Shown here in pieces: positions 36,941-48,708 of a stretch of DNA of 64,000 bases (position 1 is its first letter; the number at the start of each line of letters is the position of its first letter). The notes beneath the pieces were generated by a model. It worked only from the letters and a program-made list of their open reading frames with translations. It made no database searches and was not told where the DNA came from. The DNA comes from Thuidium tamariscinum. Taxonomy: Eukaryota > Streptophyta > Bryopsida > Hypnales > Thuidiaceae. The DNA lies in the NCBI GenBank assembly GCA_947034885.2, contig OX344752.2:25610386-25674385 (forward strand). The letters run 5' to 3'. Position numbers and translations under genes: made by a program.

Positions 36941-37894
36941 GTTGAAAGTAGTGAAATGTTTCTCACCAATACCCATGTTGGTAGATTTTGAATAACTTTT
37001 TTTTGGTGAATCTTTTGGCCTTGAAATTTGGCATATGTATAATTTACTTAAAGGTGATTATGTGGTACAAATTCCGTGATAAAATACCAATTTTTGAGCT
37101 CTCGGGAGGCTTTCAAAGTTGGCAGTACTGAAATTTTTCTCACTACGAATTCATAAATGACATTTTGATTGGTAGCCTACTATACATGTAATTAGAGAAG
37201 GAACTTGACGAAGAAAGTGCCCTCGCAGTATTGAACTTATGTTGGTAAATGGGACACAATTGGATTTAAGGTCCATAATATTAGGTATGCATACCTTAGG
37301 TTAAAACAAAATTGGTTTGAATTTATTTGCAACCAATTTCTTTGAACCATCAATGGTTGCATTGAACAATGAAAATGAATCATGTGGGCTAAGACCTATT
37401 TTTTGACCAATGTCCCCCATGTTGGCCTTCTTACACAAGCCAGTTTTTGCAAGGATGATTGTTAGTTTGTCAAATTTAGATATATCCTTAGGTGGATTAC
37501 TTCCTGCATTTTAAAAACCACGTGCGGTATAATATAGTTGGAATTTTATTGTTTCAAGGTAAAATTTATAAAAGATTTATAGATAAGGTCCTGAGGGGTG
37601 CACTCCTTGTTTCTTTAATGTCGACGTGTTGACTAATGAAGGGTAATTTTAATTGCATTGAAGGTAAATTTTATACAACCCTTCAAAGTAAATTAGCATC
37701 CATGTAATGAGCTTCTAAACTTTAAAAATAATAAAGGGTATACAAAAATACAAAAATATATTAATTTTTTTTTTCTAAAGTAGCCCTGCCAAAATTCCCC
37801 TCCAAAAATTTGAACTTTTTATAGTATGTTTAGTATAGTTTTAATCTATGAGCTGTACACTAAAATCACACTGAATTTATAGAGGTATTGAAAT

Positions 37895-40150
37895 TATGAT
37901 TCACTAATGGTACATTCACGCCAGTAGTCCTAAGATAAATATATAGAGAATTAACGCCCAAGGTTGGGGTTCGGCAACAATGCTCAGCAAGAATCGACGT
38001 CATCAGCAGTCAATGTTGGTTTGGTTTGTGAATACAGTAGCTTGCAATCGTTGTTTGTTTTATATTTATATTTATATTTTTGAAAATAAAAAGTAGCCAT
38101 GCACTTTGTAAACTCAGAAAGACCGAGGCACCAAGTAAGTTGTAACCAATCATTGAGGCAATTTTGTAGCACATTGTACTTATGTAGGATGAGGCCATGA
38201 AATTTTTTCCCATATACAAAAATTTTAATATTTTCATAATTGAATTCCCGAAATTGAAATTGTTGTGGATTTTGAGAGATAAAATATACTCTTGAACAAT
38301 AGCCAATGTCATAGTCTTCTTATTCCAATCATTCAAGAAATACTTGTTCTATTCAATACTTCCTAGTTTCTTGCTCACTAATTTGGAACATGTGTCATAA
38401 TCTTATTAGTTTCAAGTCTTTTACAAAATATGACCTCTCTCTCAAAATGAAAAACTTGGATGAAGAACAAATCTTGGATTCTTCAAATGCTTGACAAGTT
38501 TTATCAAAAACAAAATGCCTATAACATTGCTTAAGACACTCTTTCTTAACCCTGTAATGATGGGCTAGTGATTGTCCAAATTATCCTTTTTGATACATTG
38601 TGAATCATCTACTTGAAGAATCCAAAAGTAATCATTGGAAGTCACATTACTATGCAAGAGCTCTCTTTTCATACACAGAATTCTTAAGATGAAAAAGTGT
38701 AGTTTAATTTGTCTTATATAAAAAGATACTCTATCATCTATTGGATATTTAGAGTTCACACTAGCTTATATTGAGTTAATGTTGCAAAGAAAAGCTTGGT
38801 AGCATAATATTTTTGATATTTTCATCTTTTGAACCCTTCAATGCCTAAGGCACCAAAACCTAGTCTTTGAAAAACTTTGAAATTAAATAAAACCTAACCA
38901 AATTACTTTTTTTTAAAAGTTCTTTTTGAAGTGGACTTTAAATGTCACAAATACCATTTGGAAAATGAATGATAGTGATTCTTGTATTCAAAATTTTGTG
39001 CAAGGGTACCCATTGCAATCTTGACTTTTTGTTGTGTTGAGGGCTCTCTAAAAGGAGCCTAAAATGCACTGGATTTTGGAGAAAAAATCACATTCAAAAT
39101 TCATTTACAAAATTGTAGAGTACATTTTGAAAAGCTATTAATTGATTCATTTGGAATTATGCATATTAGGCCTTTTAACCTCATACTTTTTTGGTCACCA
39201 ACTCCTTAGGTCTGACTTGCAAAAAGAGGATAGAAAGACTTCACATATCGTTTGCAGTTTAAACACCTTCATGGTCAAACATTATAAACTTTCATTTCAT
39301 AAGTGATATTGTTGTGTTTTATTTTCCTATACACTCTCTAATATGTCTACATTGAATTCGTATGATTACAATTCAAAAGAAATTGATACAACTTATCAAA
39401 ATATTGGCATTTTGTTCAATTTAGAGCAAATCGTAAGAAACTCAAAACAGGCCTTGGGCATTTAGGAGTTAATTCCTAAAGATACAAAGCCTTAAATTGA
39501 ATTTTAAAGATTTTAGGCAACTTCCTATGATATCAACTTCTATTGTGATTTTTACAAATGGTTTTGAATGTGAAGACATAAGTTAACTTTCTCAAAATAC
39601 AATTTTCATTTGTATCAACGTCTATGGCAAAAATAATGCCCTCTTGAATATACTATTTTAGAATCTCTATATTCCCATCCTTGTATGTGGAAAAAGTTTC
39701 CACTACCTCATCCTATATACAATCTCAATGATCAGTTACAACCTCCTGGTGCCTTGGTCTTTCCGAGTATCCAAAGTGCATGGCTACTTTTTATTTCAAA
39801 AAAAAAAAAAAAAAAAAAAATAGCTCTTAGTTTCTCTTGATTGGTAGTTTAGTTTGTTGATGAGCTAGTTCTAAAACAAAAAATTAAAACCATCAAAAGT
39901 TTAAAAAAAATTCTGCTAGGGTTTGGTGCCCTTGGCTCAATGTACTAGTTCCCATATCAATGGAATTTTTCCACTTATTAAAATTTTTAAAAAAAAACAC
40001 TCAACGATTGCAGGGCTATTGACAAACCAAAGCAATATTGAATACTAATGACGTTGATCCGTATTGAGCATTGTTGCCAAACCCCAACCTTGGGCGTTAA
40101 CTCTCTACATATTTATCTTAGGACTACTAGTGTGAACGTACCATAAAGGT
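37895..40150. repeat. Inner foldback with TTAA inside its arms
   Basis: Left arm landmarks (GTAGTCCTAAGATAAATATA, TTAACGCCCAAGGTTGGGGTT, AGTAGCCATGCACTTTG, GACCGAGGCACCA) recur inverted and in mirrored order in the right arm (39755-40140). A 20-odd base A run follows at 39800-39821. The loop contains sequence bounded by TTAA words at 38546 and 39469, perhaps another TTAA element. Confidence 0.75.
38546..39472. mobile_element. Possible TTAA element inside the inner foldback
   Basis: TTAACCCTGTAATGATGGGC on the left and, inverted, TTAACTCCTAAATGCCCAAGG on the right give a weak TIR. Directly after the right TTAA a second left end TTAATTCCTAAAGATACAAAG begins, followed by sequence like 20875 onward (GATTTTAGGCAACTTCCTATGA), apparently a truncated copy. 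Ends are too diverged for certainty. Confidence 0.35.
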
Positions 40151-41176
40151 TTAGGGAATTCTAAATGCCTACTGTAGCAGGAAATTAAAATTTCGATAGA
40201 TGATATTTGTAATCGGGCAACTGGTTTAGTTTAGTCATTGACGGACTGAGTGGCAGAGCCAGTTTATTGAATTTTTGTAGATGTTTGGGATTACGGTAAT
40301 TAGATTGGAGTTTTCTGGAATTGTTTGATTCTAGTTTTTTGGAATCGTTTAAATTTGCCCTCAAACCCAGCTTGATGTTTTGCTGTTTATATGTGTAGGT
40401 CAAAAGCATTATCATGGCCTTAGTTTAGTTTTGAGTTTTAAATGTCCCATTATTTTTGCAGATGAGAACTTTCGAGGATTGAACCTCTTCCATTGGGGCG
40501 ATAGAGATATCATTGAAGCTATGAGGATGGACTTTGAGCTTTAAATTAGGGTTATGTGAACTTTCCATTGTGACTTGTATCTCACTTTTCAAAGCATTAC
40601 AATTTTTGTAAACCATGACTATATTGTTTCCCTTTTATACATTGTCAAACTGTGTTTTTCATGTATTGTAGAAGTTCTTGTACATTCAACTTTTGGATTT
40701 TCGTGTATTGCAAGTGGTAAAATTGTCATACTAATTCACTTGACTGAATTCTATATATAAAAAAAAGTATGTGACAACGGAGGAGAATATTGAGCCAAGT
40801 AAACATCCCAACTTTTCATGCAAATTTCCTTTAGCTTTTCTCTAACCTTCTTCCTTTTAACTTTCTGTTCAATTCACTTTTTTTTTTCCTTATAAAGAAA
40901 ATACCCTACAAAAAAATACTTTCACTTACATAATATAAGTAAGTATAAGGTGCCATAATATAGGACATTTTCACAAATTATGTAATTATAGGGGGACCAT
41001 TTATTCAAGCCTTCAAGGTAAATAGCCCCCAAAAAATCCCCCCTTGCTGTATGGGGGGTATAAAATATACAAAGAGTGATCCACCCGAGGACACATCTAG
41101 CAAAATTTTGCTAGGAAAAAAAAGCCTTGATTGTGGGCTTTTCAATTGTTCTGTCAAATAAAGACAAGCTAGTACC

Positions 41177-44100
41177 CTAGAAGATATTAATGAAAGGAAG
41201 ACCTACAAAAATGATAATCATAGTTGAAATAAATCCATACTTTAAGTGGTTCCAAAAGGTGAGGTTGTAACTTGCTATTGGATCAGTTCTTGCTTTTTCA
41301 CAGACTATGATGTTGGCTGCAGAACCCACCAACGTCAAATTCCCAGCAACAGTGCTCACCCACGCTAAAATCAACCACGCTCTATCAGGGTTGGCTCCAG
41401 TTGTGGCCACTGCTGATGCCGCAACCCGGGGACCTAGCAACAAAACTGAGACCAACAAAATACCAAAATGTCAAAGAATCAAACAATATCTGGAGAGAAT
41501 CATTGGTTGCTTCATCATTAGTTGGTGGAATCCTAGAAAAAAAAGAACAATTGCAATTTTGAAAACATGGAAAAAACCCGAGTGAAAGAATGTACAAAAT
41601 TTCAATTTGGAGTAAATAATAGACAAAAACCCAAACTCGGTACTTGAAAAACTTGTTCACTATTGGAATTAAAAGAAAATAGCAAATAAAACCCAAAAAA
41701 TAGGTCAAACGTTTTAAGCAAAGGCAATTATTTTGTTAGATCGTAAGAGCTATGACACCTAACATCTACAACTTGCTAGTTTTTATATGCTTAACTCCTT
41801 TGCATTTTGAAGTCCCAATTCTCAATGATGAATAGAGAGGTTTTAGGGCTTGTTCAACCATATATATAACTTCTCATTCATCCCAACCAATGCTTTGACT
41901 TTTGAGGAAAAACACTTTTTGTGTGATGAATTTGATGAAATGAAGGTAAACAATGCATCAATAAAAATATGCAAAAACCCAAGAGACAAGTTTGACACTA
42001 AAGAAAGGATTTAGGCACTCTAAGAGGTGAAGGTAGCCTTGGAGTTTGAAGATTGCAAAGTTTAGAGTTATCTACTTCTAGGCCTTTGATGTAGGGTCCA
42101 AGTGAGATTTTGGCTTCCTTAATTTAATGTTACATTGTATTATTACCAAAACATTATGATCAAGTAGATCGAAATCAAACCTTTTGTATCCACACCATTG
42201 GAAGGTCTACTACAATTGAACATATAGGACTACGAGGAGGGATATGCACAACAATAAGTAATCAGTAAGGTAAGAATACCCTATGGTTTTAGTGTATCTA
42301 ATAGCATTAGTTTCCATGTAAGGCATTGATTCTAGAACATAAATGTAGGTAGACTACAGATAGTTTATCATTTAAAGAAAAAAAGAAGTTATCTATAATC
42401 TACATACATTTAAGTTTTGAAATGAATATCATCTATACAAACTAGTGCCATTAGGTACACTAACACCATTGGGTGCTCCTACCTTAATAGCAAAAGCAAG
42501 GAGCATGCATATAGGTTGCAATTGTAGTCTATCAAGGCAGGTGGTAGGCCTTTCAAAAAAACACTCCACCCACACCTATTGCTTAAAATTGTGATTGTGG
42601 GCTCTACACCTCCATAAGTAAAATCAAATTTGTTCTTACAATTAACATTGGTAAGTAAGTAGCTTCGTTTTGAGTGAATTTGAGCAGGATTTGAAGCCAT
42701 TCTCTCCAAGTTTCAATCAATTCAGCGTGATCATATGCATGAGAAAGCTGCGAAAGCAACGAAGATCCTAATGCAATAGGATGGAATCCAAAAAGAGGGG
42801 TAGGATGAATTACAACTGCATGACATCATCACCCAAATTTGAATTGGTCGATGGGGGCATCCAAGGGTTGGACTGATTCAATTTTAGACACGATTTGGAA
42901 CCGCCCGAGAACACACATCAGCCAAGTCCTCAGCCAAGAGGGGATTTTCAGTACCTGTTGGAACATTCGATGCCACATTTGAGAGAAACGTGACAACCAG
43001 CGAGAGGACGAACTCGCCTCCTTTGGTGTCGATTCGAGAATAGGGCTCCACTGCTACCCAGACGCGTGCTGGAGCTCCGGTGCTGTTGAAGGCTTCCACC
43101 GTGATAAACATTCCAGAGAAGAAAACGAGAATGGAATACGAGACCTGCGAAAGGCAAATCCGGAACAGATTTCACTTGTAAGAACTACAGTGAAGAAATC
43201 CGTCACCCCCACACATGGCTCTGGCTTTTGGCTTCAAACACACATGTGCTCGCGAACTTGAAAAAGGACAGCTTTCAGATTGCCAAAATTGTGATTAAAA
43301 AATGTGCTAGTTTCGCTCAACTCTGCCATTTCTTTCGCGAATTGATATGCAACGTATGTGAAGATCATTGTGGAGACTCTCCATCAATTCTCAAACTAAG
43401 GGTAATGATGTGAAAGTAGAGCTCAGAACAATTGGCAAGATCACTTTCACGTCACTGGTTACTTGACATAACCTCCACTATCGATGTGCGATTGCTTGCG
43501 CAAAAACCCTAGTTGACCGGAAAGAAAACAACATAAAATATTATGATTCCCTCAGTGGGTTCCAACAATATCCAAATGTTGTTTTCTCTTTCAATTGATG
43601 TTCCAACAAGACATTTGCACTACACCATAGTCCTTATCAGGTTTGGTTCATTTAAATTTTCACAGGTCGCTGTCAGCTCCTATTTGTGCGGGCCACTCGA
43701 TTTCAGTTCTCCAAAGAACGAAGCACCTTGGGACTCATGCGCAAAACCGTACCAGATAACCAATTGCGGTGCAACTGAACCCCTCCAAGACCAAGAGGGC
43801 GAAATTTGGTCTCATGTTTTTCAGCAATTTTGAGTTAGCTAATATGGGGACTTTCTGCAGTTGAGTTTCATTTAGACCATATCTGACTAACACATGCCGT
43901 GTTCTCCACAGATTCCGTTGATATTATATTCGGCCCGCCTCAGTAACACTCTCCACGATATGATCAGCCAATTCCAAACCATGAATCCCGTTTAAATTGT
44001 TCACCCTTTCTCAATTTGCAAGACTTCACCCGTGATTCCGATGAGCTCGAAAACAGAGTACCTACCTTGTCCAGAGTTTCAGTGGCATCTGAGAAATCGA

Positions 44101-45094
44101 CCACAGTGAGCATCACGGCCGCTGTAATCGCAGTCCAAGGCAGCCCCACGCCCGCTTCAAACGTATGCAAGGTTGCCCCGAGAATCCAAATCCCAACCAT
44201 CACCAGAAACCCCATCAGTTTCCAAACGCACTGCTTATGTTTCTTCAAATACGGCACCACCCAGCCAGTGATCACCCCTGAGCCTTCCTCACGATTAGTC
44301 TCCACATTAAAACTGCAGGAGGGTTTGAGGAGCGCTCTCGATCCTTCCGATTCTTCATCAGCTTCCTCAGATCCAACACTGAAATTCCGTTTGCCAGAGA
44401 CGAAAGCTTCATCGTCACCATGCGCAATGTCCTCCTCCTGGACTTCAAGGTGGAGAGACCGTCCGTAGATGAGAAGCAATCCGAGAATGTTGAAAGCCAA
44501 GCCCACGACTACAGCGGGCAGCACCCCGGCAACAAACTGCCAAAATCCGAGTCCGCCTTGCACTGCGATGACGAGGTTCTGCGGGTTCCCAATGGGCGTG
44601 GCGGCCGAGCCGATGTTGGCGCTGCATGCGAGCGCGAGGAGGAACGGCTTGGGATTCAACCGCTTTTCCTTGCAGAACTTGAGGACGAATCCCGTCAAAA
44701 CGACGCATGTGCTGTCGTTGGTGAAGAGCGCGCTGGCGAGCGCGGCCAGCAAGCAGACGCGGACGAGGAGGTCTTTTCCGCCGTGGGTTTTCCAGGAAAG
44801 AAGGTGCGTGAGAGAGTCGAAGGCGTGGGCGCGTTCCAGGTAGACGCTGAGGATCATGGTGGCGAACAGCAAGCCGAGGATGGAAAGGTTCACGGCAGCG
44901 AAAGCGGCCTCGGAGGAGATGACCCCCAAGAGGACCATCAGGGAGGCGCCGAGTAAAGAGCCTGCCGTGCGGCCGATAGGGAGGAGAGGGAAGGAGGGGA
45001 AGACGGCTAGGAGCCACCAGATGACGAAGACGAGGCTGCCCCTCACCAGCTTGGCGTCCGCCGACCATGGCGCCATGGCGAGCCTCAATTCCAA
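41177..45094 (-). CDS. LSI2/ArsB-type anion efflux transporter, three exons
   Basis: A membrane transporter of the ArsB/NhaD (ion transporter) superfamily, closest in my reading to plant LSI2 proteins, which export silicic acid and arsenite from cells. Exons on the minus strand are 45094-44066, 43144-42955 and 41445-41177. Both introns are GT-AG (GTAGGT..TTCGCAG; GTACTG..TCTCAG) and the phases agree, giving 495 residues against 472 in rice Lsi2. Family signatures are PIGRTAGSLLGA (39-50), LFTNDSTCVVLTGF (123-136), ANIGSAATPIGNPQNLV (159-175), LSNVASNVPT near 397-406 and AWVSTVAGNLTLVGSAAN in exon 3. A hydrophilic, acidic loop at about 215-275 separates two transmembrane halves. Exon 3 ends soon after the last helix, as in the family. 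A second in-frame ATG (residue 7, 45076-45074) fits LSI2 starts equally well. The gene looks intact. Substrate is inferred from family only. Confidence 0.92.
41446..42954 (-). other. Intron 2 of the LSI2-like gene (1.5 kb)
   Basis: AT-rich intron with GT..AG borders. No nested gene or clear transposon ends seen. Confidence 0.8.
43145..44065 (-). other. Intron 1 of the LSI2-like gene (0.9 kb)
   Basis: GT..AG borders. The plus-strand frames at 43228-43413 and 43543-43833 are inside it and have no recognised product. Confidence 0.8.
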
Positions 45095-46100
45095 CCTGGG
45101 TTTTATTGGGAGAGGAATCTCGTGGACTACAATCGAGAACTACAGGCGAACATAGACTCCGAACTTCATATACTGAGAATTGATCAATTTGGTTAAGGTT
45201 CCAAAGCTGAAGGTGCTGCAATTGATCGCATTCAACTTGAGCTCCTCCGTCGTTGCTGCATAACAACAACGCGTTGGGTCGATGCTCCTGGCCATCACTT
45301 GGAGTGCTTCATTACCCGACAGCTTTACCCTCCTACAGCGAAGTTGCGCGAGAGCATGAATTGTGTGGAGTCCCCTGATTTTCGAAACCAAGAACTCGTT
45401 AGAAAACAGCAGGAAATGCCAGACCTCCCGATTCTTACTCCGCAGTTTGTAGATTTAGGCACAAGGAGGGTTTCTTTTCCCTCAAAATACTAACCCCTCG
45501 GAGAAATTTGGAAAGCAGTGGACTCTCAGGTCGCCTTCTCCTGCAGGTCAGCTCTAGCTGATACCCCCCAAACCTATCTACGTTTGCAAGAAGGTTCGAT
45601 CAAAAGTTTACCGACAAAAAATGACTAGCTGAGCTGCGTCTCCAAAAGCAGAGTCCCTAAATGGTACGGTGATCCAATTGATCGTAACAAAGTGGAATAT
45701 GGAGGCCACACACAAGGAACGCAGAAATCGGGAGCTAGAACAAATCAAGGCAAAGTTGAGTACGCCCTAACGATACGAATTTCGTTCATGGAAACCCCAC
45801 TGACAGCAGGCCATCGGGAGAATCCAGATCGATCAGATTCATCGACGTTACAAATCAACAATGAGCTACGCCGTGAACAGCAACTTTCTACTCCCGAAAT
45901 CGAACCACAAAAGCACAGAAGATGGAGAGATTCACTCACGAATTGAAATTAGAAGGGGCGGAAGCTGCTGTTGCTGAAGTCGATGGGCAGGCCGGGATGC
46001 CACGCTCGCGTTTACATCGTAACTGCCGAGAAGTTAACCTTGCAACTTCCTCGGGAGAGATCTACTAGACTCCACCCGGGCGCCGCAACTTTGTGCGCCA
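45095..46100 (-). promoter_or_regulatory. Leader and promoter side of the LSI2-like gene
   Basis: The sequence upstream of the start remains GC-richer to about 46.5 kb. On the minus strand a donor-like CGTGAGTGAA (45931-45940) and acceptor-like CGCCTGTAG (about 45145) could frame a leader intron of roughly 0.8 kb. The plus-strand frame 45692-45946 is not recognised. No TATA box was placed with confidence. Confidence 0.35.
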
Positions 46101-46615
46101 ACCACAAAGCCCAACATTACAACAAGCTATCAAGGAGACTCTCTTTCAATTCTTTAAGAAAACTATCTTGCCATCTTAAGACCGCCCCAAAGTAGATTTG
46201 AATCAGGTTACAGTCTACTGATTGACACAGTAAGACGCATGATTCACGTTCCTCAGTGCAAGCCAGGCGGCCAGGCCTCCTTCCTGGACTTGGAAGCGGA
46301 GGGATATCATTATTGTTTATGGAGAAACGTGGTCCGACTTGAGATCTGTCCCGCTGGACACTTTGACTGAAGAGAGCAATCACGAACGGGAGTCTTCAGG
46401 ATTCGTTTACTGTATACCGACAATCCGTTCTTGCAGAAATGCTGATGCGCGGATGCCGAGTGATATCTGTGTTTCTTTTACCTCGGTAGCGCCAATGTTT
46501 GGGAAGAACCGGCAGCTAGTTTAATCCTTACACACCGAGGTGGATGTTTTGCGTCCCATGATTGACAAAAATCTTTCCTTGGAGGACAGAAGTGTAACCA
46601 TTCATCTTTGGTATT

Positions 46616-46945
46616 AAGGTAGAAGGCTCTTAAATGGAGCAGGTTCTAAAATGGTGCCCTATCTTAAATGTACAGTAGTTGTACATGTTGCTTTTTCATA
46701 GCCTTCAGCAGTGTACTGACAGTGTACATTGTAGCTAGGGCACCATTTTATAGCCCTATGCCCTTTCAACTTCAAATTTTGATAACTAATTCAAAAAAGC
46801 TCAGAAAAATACAAAACGACTTGGGTTAGATGTCAATTCTACTTTTTTTTCAAGGAAAATTTACTGAAAAATATTTCTAGAGGTTTTTCATCCCTGAAAT
46901 TCTGTTTCAGCCCTTAGATGGTCCATTATAGGACCTCTTACCTTA
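46616..46945. mobile_element. MITE with AAGGTA ends and inner hairpin
   Basis: Left end AAGGTAGAAGGCTCTTAAATGG and inverse right end AAGGTAAGAGGTCCTATAATGG form an imperfect TIR. Inside, AAAATGGTGCCCTA near 46648 and TAGGGCACCATTTTA near 46737 form a second inverted pair, again around GTACA words. About 330 bp, non-coding. Confidence 0.6.
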
Positions 46946-47096
46946 GGAGTGGAAAGGAAAGATGTTCTCCAGCACTTTGACTTTCAATGAGTATATTTGG
47001 CTTATTGAAAGTAGATGACGTCACACAATATCAAAATGCATGATTTCCATGGCCACTGGTCCGTCGTTCAAGGGTTAAGTTAGTTAACTAGTGGAA

Positions 47097-47780
47097 TTAA
47101 CCCTTAAAGGATGGACCTATAACCACTATTGTCAAGCCTCATAGCCCATCACTTAGTTTGTTTCCATTTTGGAACTAGATATGTATGAAAAAATTTATAT
47201 TTATTTTCCAAAAATGAAATTACATGTCTTTTGTGCTTTTTAAAAATTTTGAAGAAAAAGTGAAGAGATGTCACATCAAATAGAAAATTATTTCAAAAAA
47301 TTTGAAAATTTCACCATATGTGTACATTATAGTGACAAACATTATAGTGCAATCTTAATGCCTATGTCCTTCTAAAATTAGAATACAATGGACATTGAAA
47401 ATACTTCCAAAGTTCAAACTACAATAAAATATCCAATATCAAAATTTTTTCAAAAATTTCAATTGAAGCAGAAACTAGAATAGATGACCTTTATTTCAAT
47501 AGTTGGGCTCAAATTCAAAAAATGTCAAGTTCAAGGAGAAATTTCAAAGTTAGAGCAAGGAGCAAAATACATTGAAATAACAAATTTTGTCATCTATTTT
47601 TTTCCCTTACTTCTCATTCATGTAAAGACAAGACTACAAACTCAATTAGGTATTCTTCATCACCCTCCATGAAAGGTCAACAAGCAAAAAATGGATGAAA
47701 AAATGCTTTTTGTCTCTCTCCAAAGACTCTTCTAGTCATCCAAATGCCATGGAATGGTGCTGGTGGCATTTAGGGGTTAA
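47097..47780 (+). mobile_element. TTAA-flanked element, 684 bp
   Basis: Left end TTAACCCTTAAAGGATGGACC and inverse right end TTAACCCCTAAATGCCACC. Immediately left, 47053-47078 reads inverted as TTAACCCTTGAACGACGGACC, the end of a neighbouring related element, so two members lie almost back to back. Non-coding. Confidence 0.62.
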
Positions 47781-48006
47781 GAAATAAATTGGTTGCATTT
47801 TGTAAATATTAGGAAAACCTGGTGAAAAATCATTAAATTTTTTTTTGGGTCTAAAGTTGAAGAAATTTCCAGACTCCAAACTTGAAAAAACTAGTTTTAT
47901 TTGAGAATTGGAGGACAATAGCTGCTAAAATTTAAATAACTTCTGGAATGCTTGGTAGTGTGATATGCAGCCTGGAATGAGTGGGTGGGTAACAAAAGTT
48001 GTCTCA

Positions 48007-48708
48007 TTAATCCTTCAATGATATTTCTTCATCCATTAAAATATCTAAATTCTGCACACTTCATCCAAACTTTGTCCCCCTAATATTTTTGAGTTTTTTT
48101 GTTGATTTCATTCAATTTTTTTTCTTATGCTTCTAAAGTAAAGGAAGCTAGTTCAAAAAGCAATGATGATTCTAGTGAGCTTTCACCATTAAAAAAATCA
48201 TTGTGTTGATGAGGGTTTAATTTTTTTTTGAAGTTTTTATATTGAAATAAAATTAAGAATTGAACATTCTACACCTAGTTTTTTCAAATTTTTTCAAAAA
48301 TATTGAAAATTGAGTAAAATAAAGGACATCAAAGTTTTTTTAGAGTAGAGAATCCATAACTATCCAGAAACTAAATTCTTTATAACTTTTGACTCATTAA
48401 TCTAAATGAAATGATTCAAAGCTTTCCATGTATATATAAATCTATAAAACAAATTTCAAATTTTTATTTCCACAAAAAGTGATTTTTTCTTATCTGCTCA
48501 AACTGCCCGAGTTGAGAAACAAACAACATATCATGTGATAACTTTTCAACTATGTAGTCAAAAGTCAGAAAAATTGTTGGGCTTTGAAGATACTCCTAGT
48601 CCACACCTTCTATTAAAGTTTGGTTCCAAAACATCAACCAATAGTCACATGTACCTGCCCAAAATCACTATGTTGCCAAAAAAAGCACTTTGATCCTTTA
48701 GGGGTTAA
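48007..48708 (+). mobile_element. TTAA-flanked element, 702 bp
   Basis: Left end TTAATCCTTCAATGAT and inverse right end TTAACCCCTAAAGGATCAAAG. The body is colinear with 6200-7097 and 27716-28537 (ACTTTTGACTCATTAATC, AGCTTTCCATGTATA, ACTATGTAGTCAAAAGTCAG, CACTATGTTGCCAAAAAAAGC). Non-coding. Confidence 0.7.

Larger units (their letters stand above)
31222..37190. repeat. Large foldback repeat region, interrupted by Copia
   Basis: Left arm 31222-31649 plus 35863-36010 is inverse to right arm about 36060-37190. Matching phrases include CCAATCAAAATGTC (31231) with GACATTTTGATTGG (37160), and repeated CTCCCAACATGTGTAGTTGTGAG-type blocks every 190 bp or so that alternate with CAGCCCTTGGGAGGGTGTCAAAG-type blocks. 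The arms are therefore both inverted with respect to each other and internally repetitive. A Copia element split the left arm and a 357-bp insert (36584-36940) split the right arm. Confidence 0.7.
37491..41085. mobile_element. TIR element copy 3 with inner hairpin
   Basis: Left end GGTGGATTACTTCCTGCATTT followed by CCACGTGCGGTATAATATAG resembles the ends of copies 1 and 2. The inverse of the right end reads GGTGGATCACTCTTTG. The right part (ATAATATAAGTAAGTATAAGG, GGTAAATAGCCCCC) matches copy 1 at about 25980-26090. Inside, 37895-38160 is inverse to about 39735-40150, forming a second, nested foldback. No transposase found. It ends only about 90 bp from the stop codon of the LSI2-like gene. 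Confidence 0.55.

Noticed and set aside
44445..45269. 274-codon minus-strand frame overlapping the transporter
   Set aside because: It is out of register with the LSI2-like exon and arginine/proline-rich, as expected for a shifted reading of GC-rich coding DNA.
46527..47078. Complete TTAA element ending at 47078
   Set aside because: The right end is good but the only left candidate (TTAATCCTTACACACC at 46520) matches poorly and the interval contains another MITE, so only the right end was noted.
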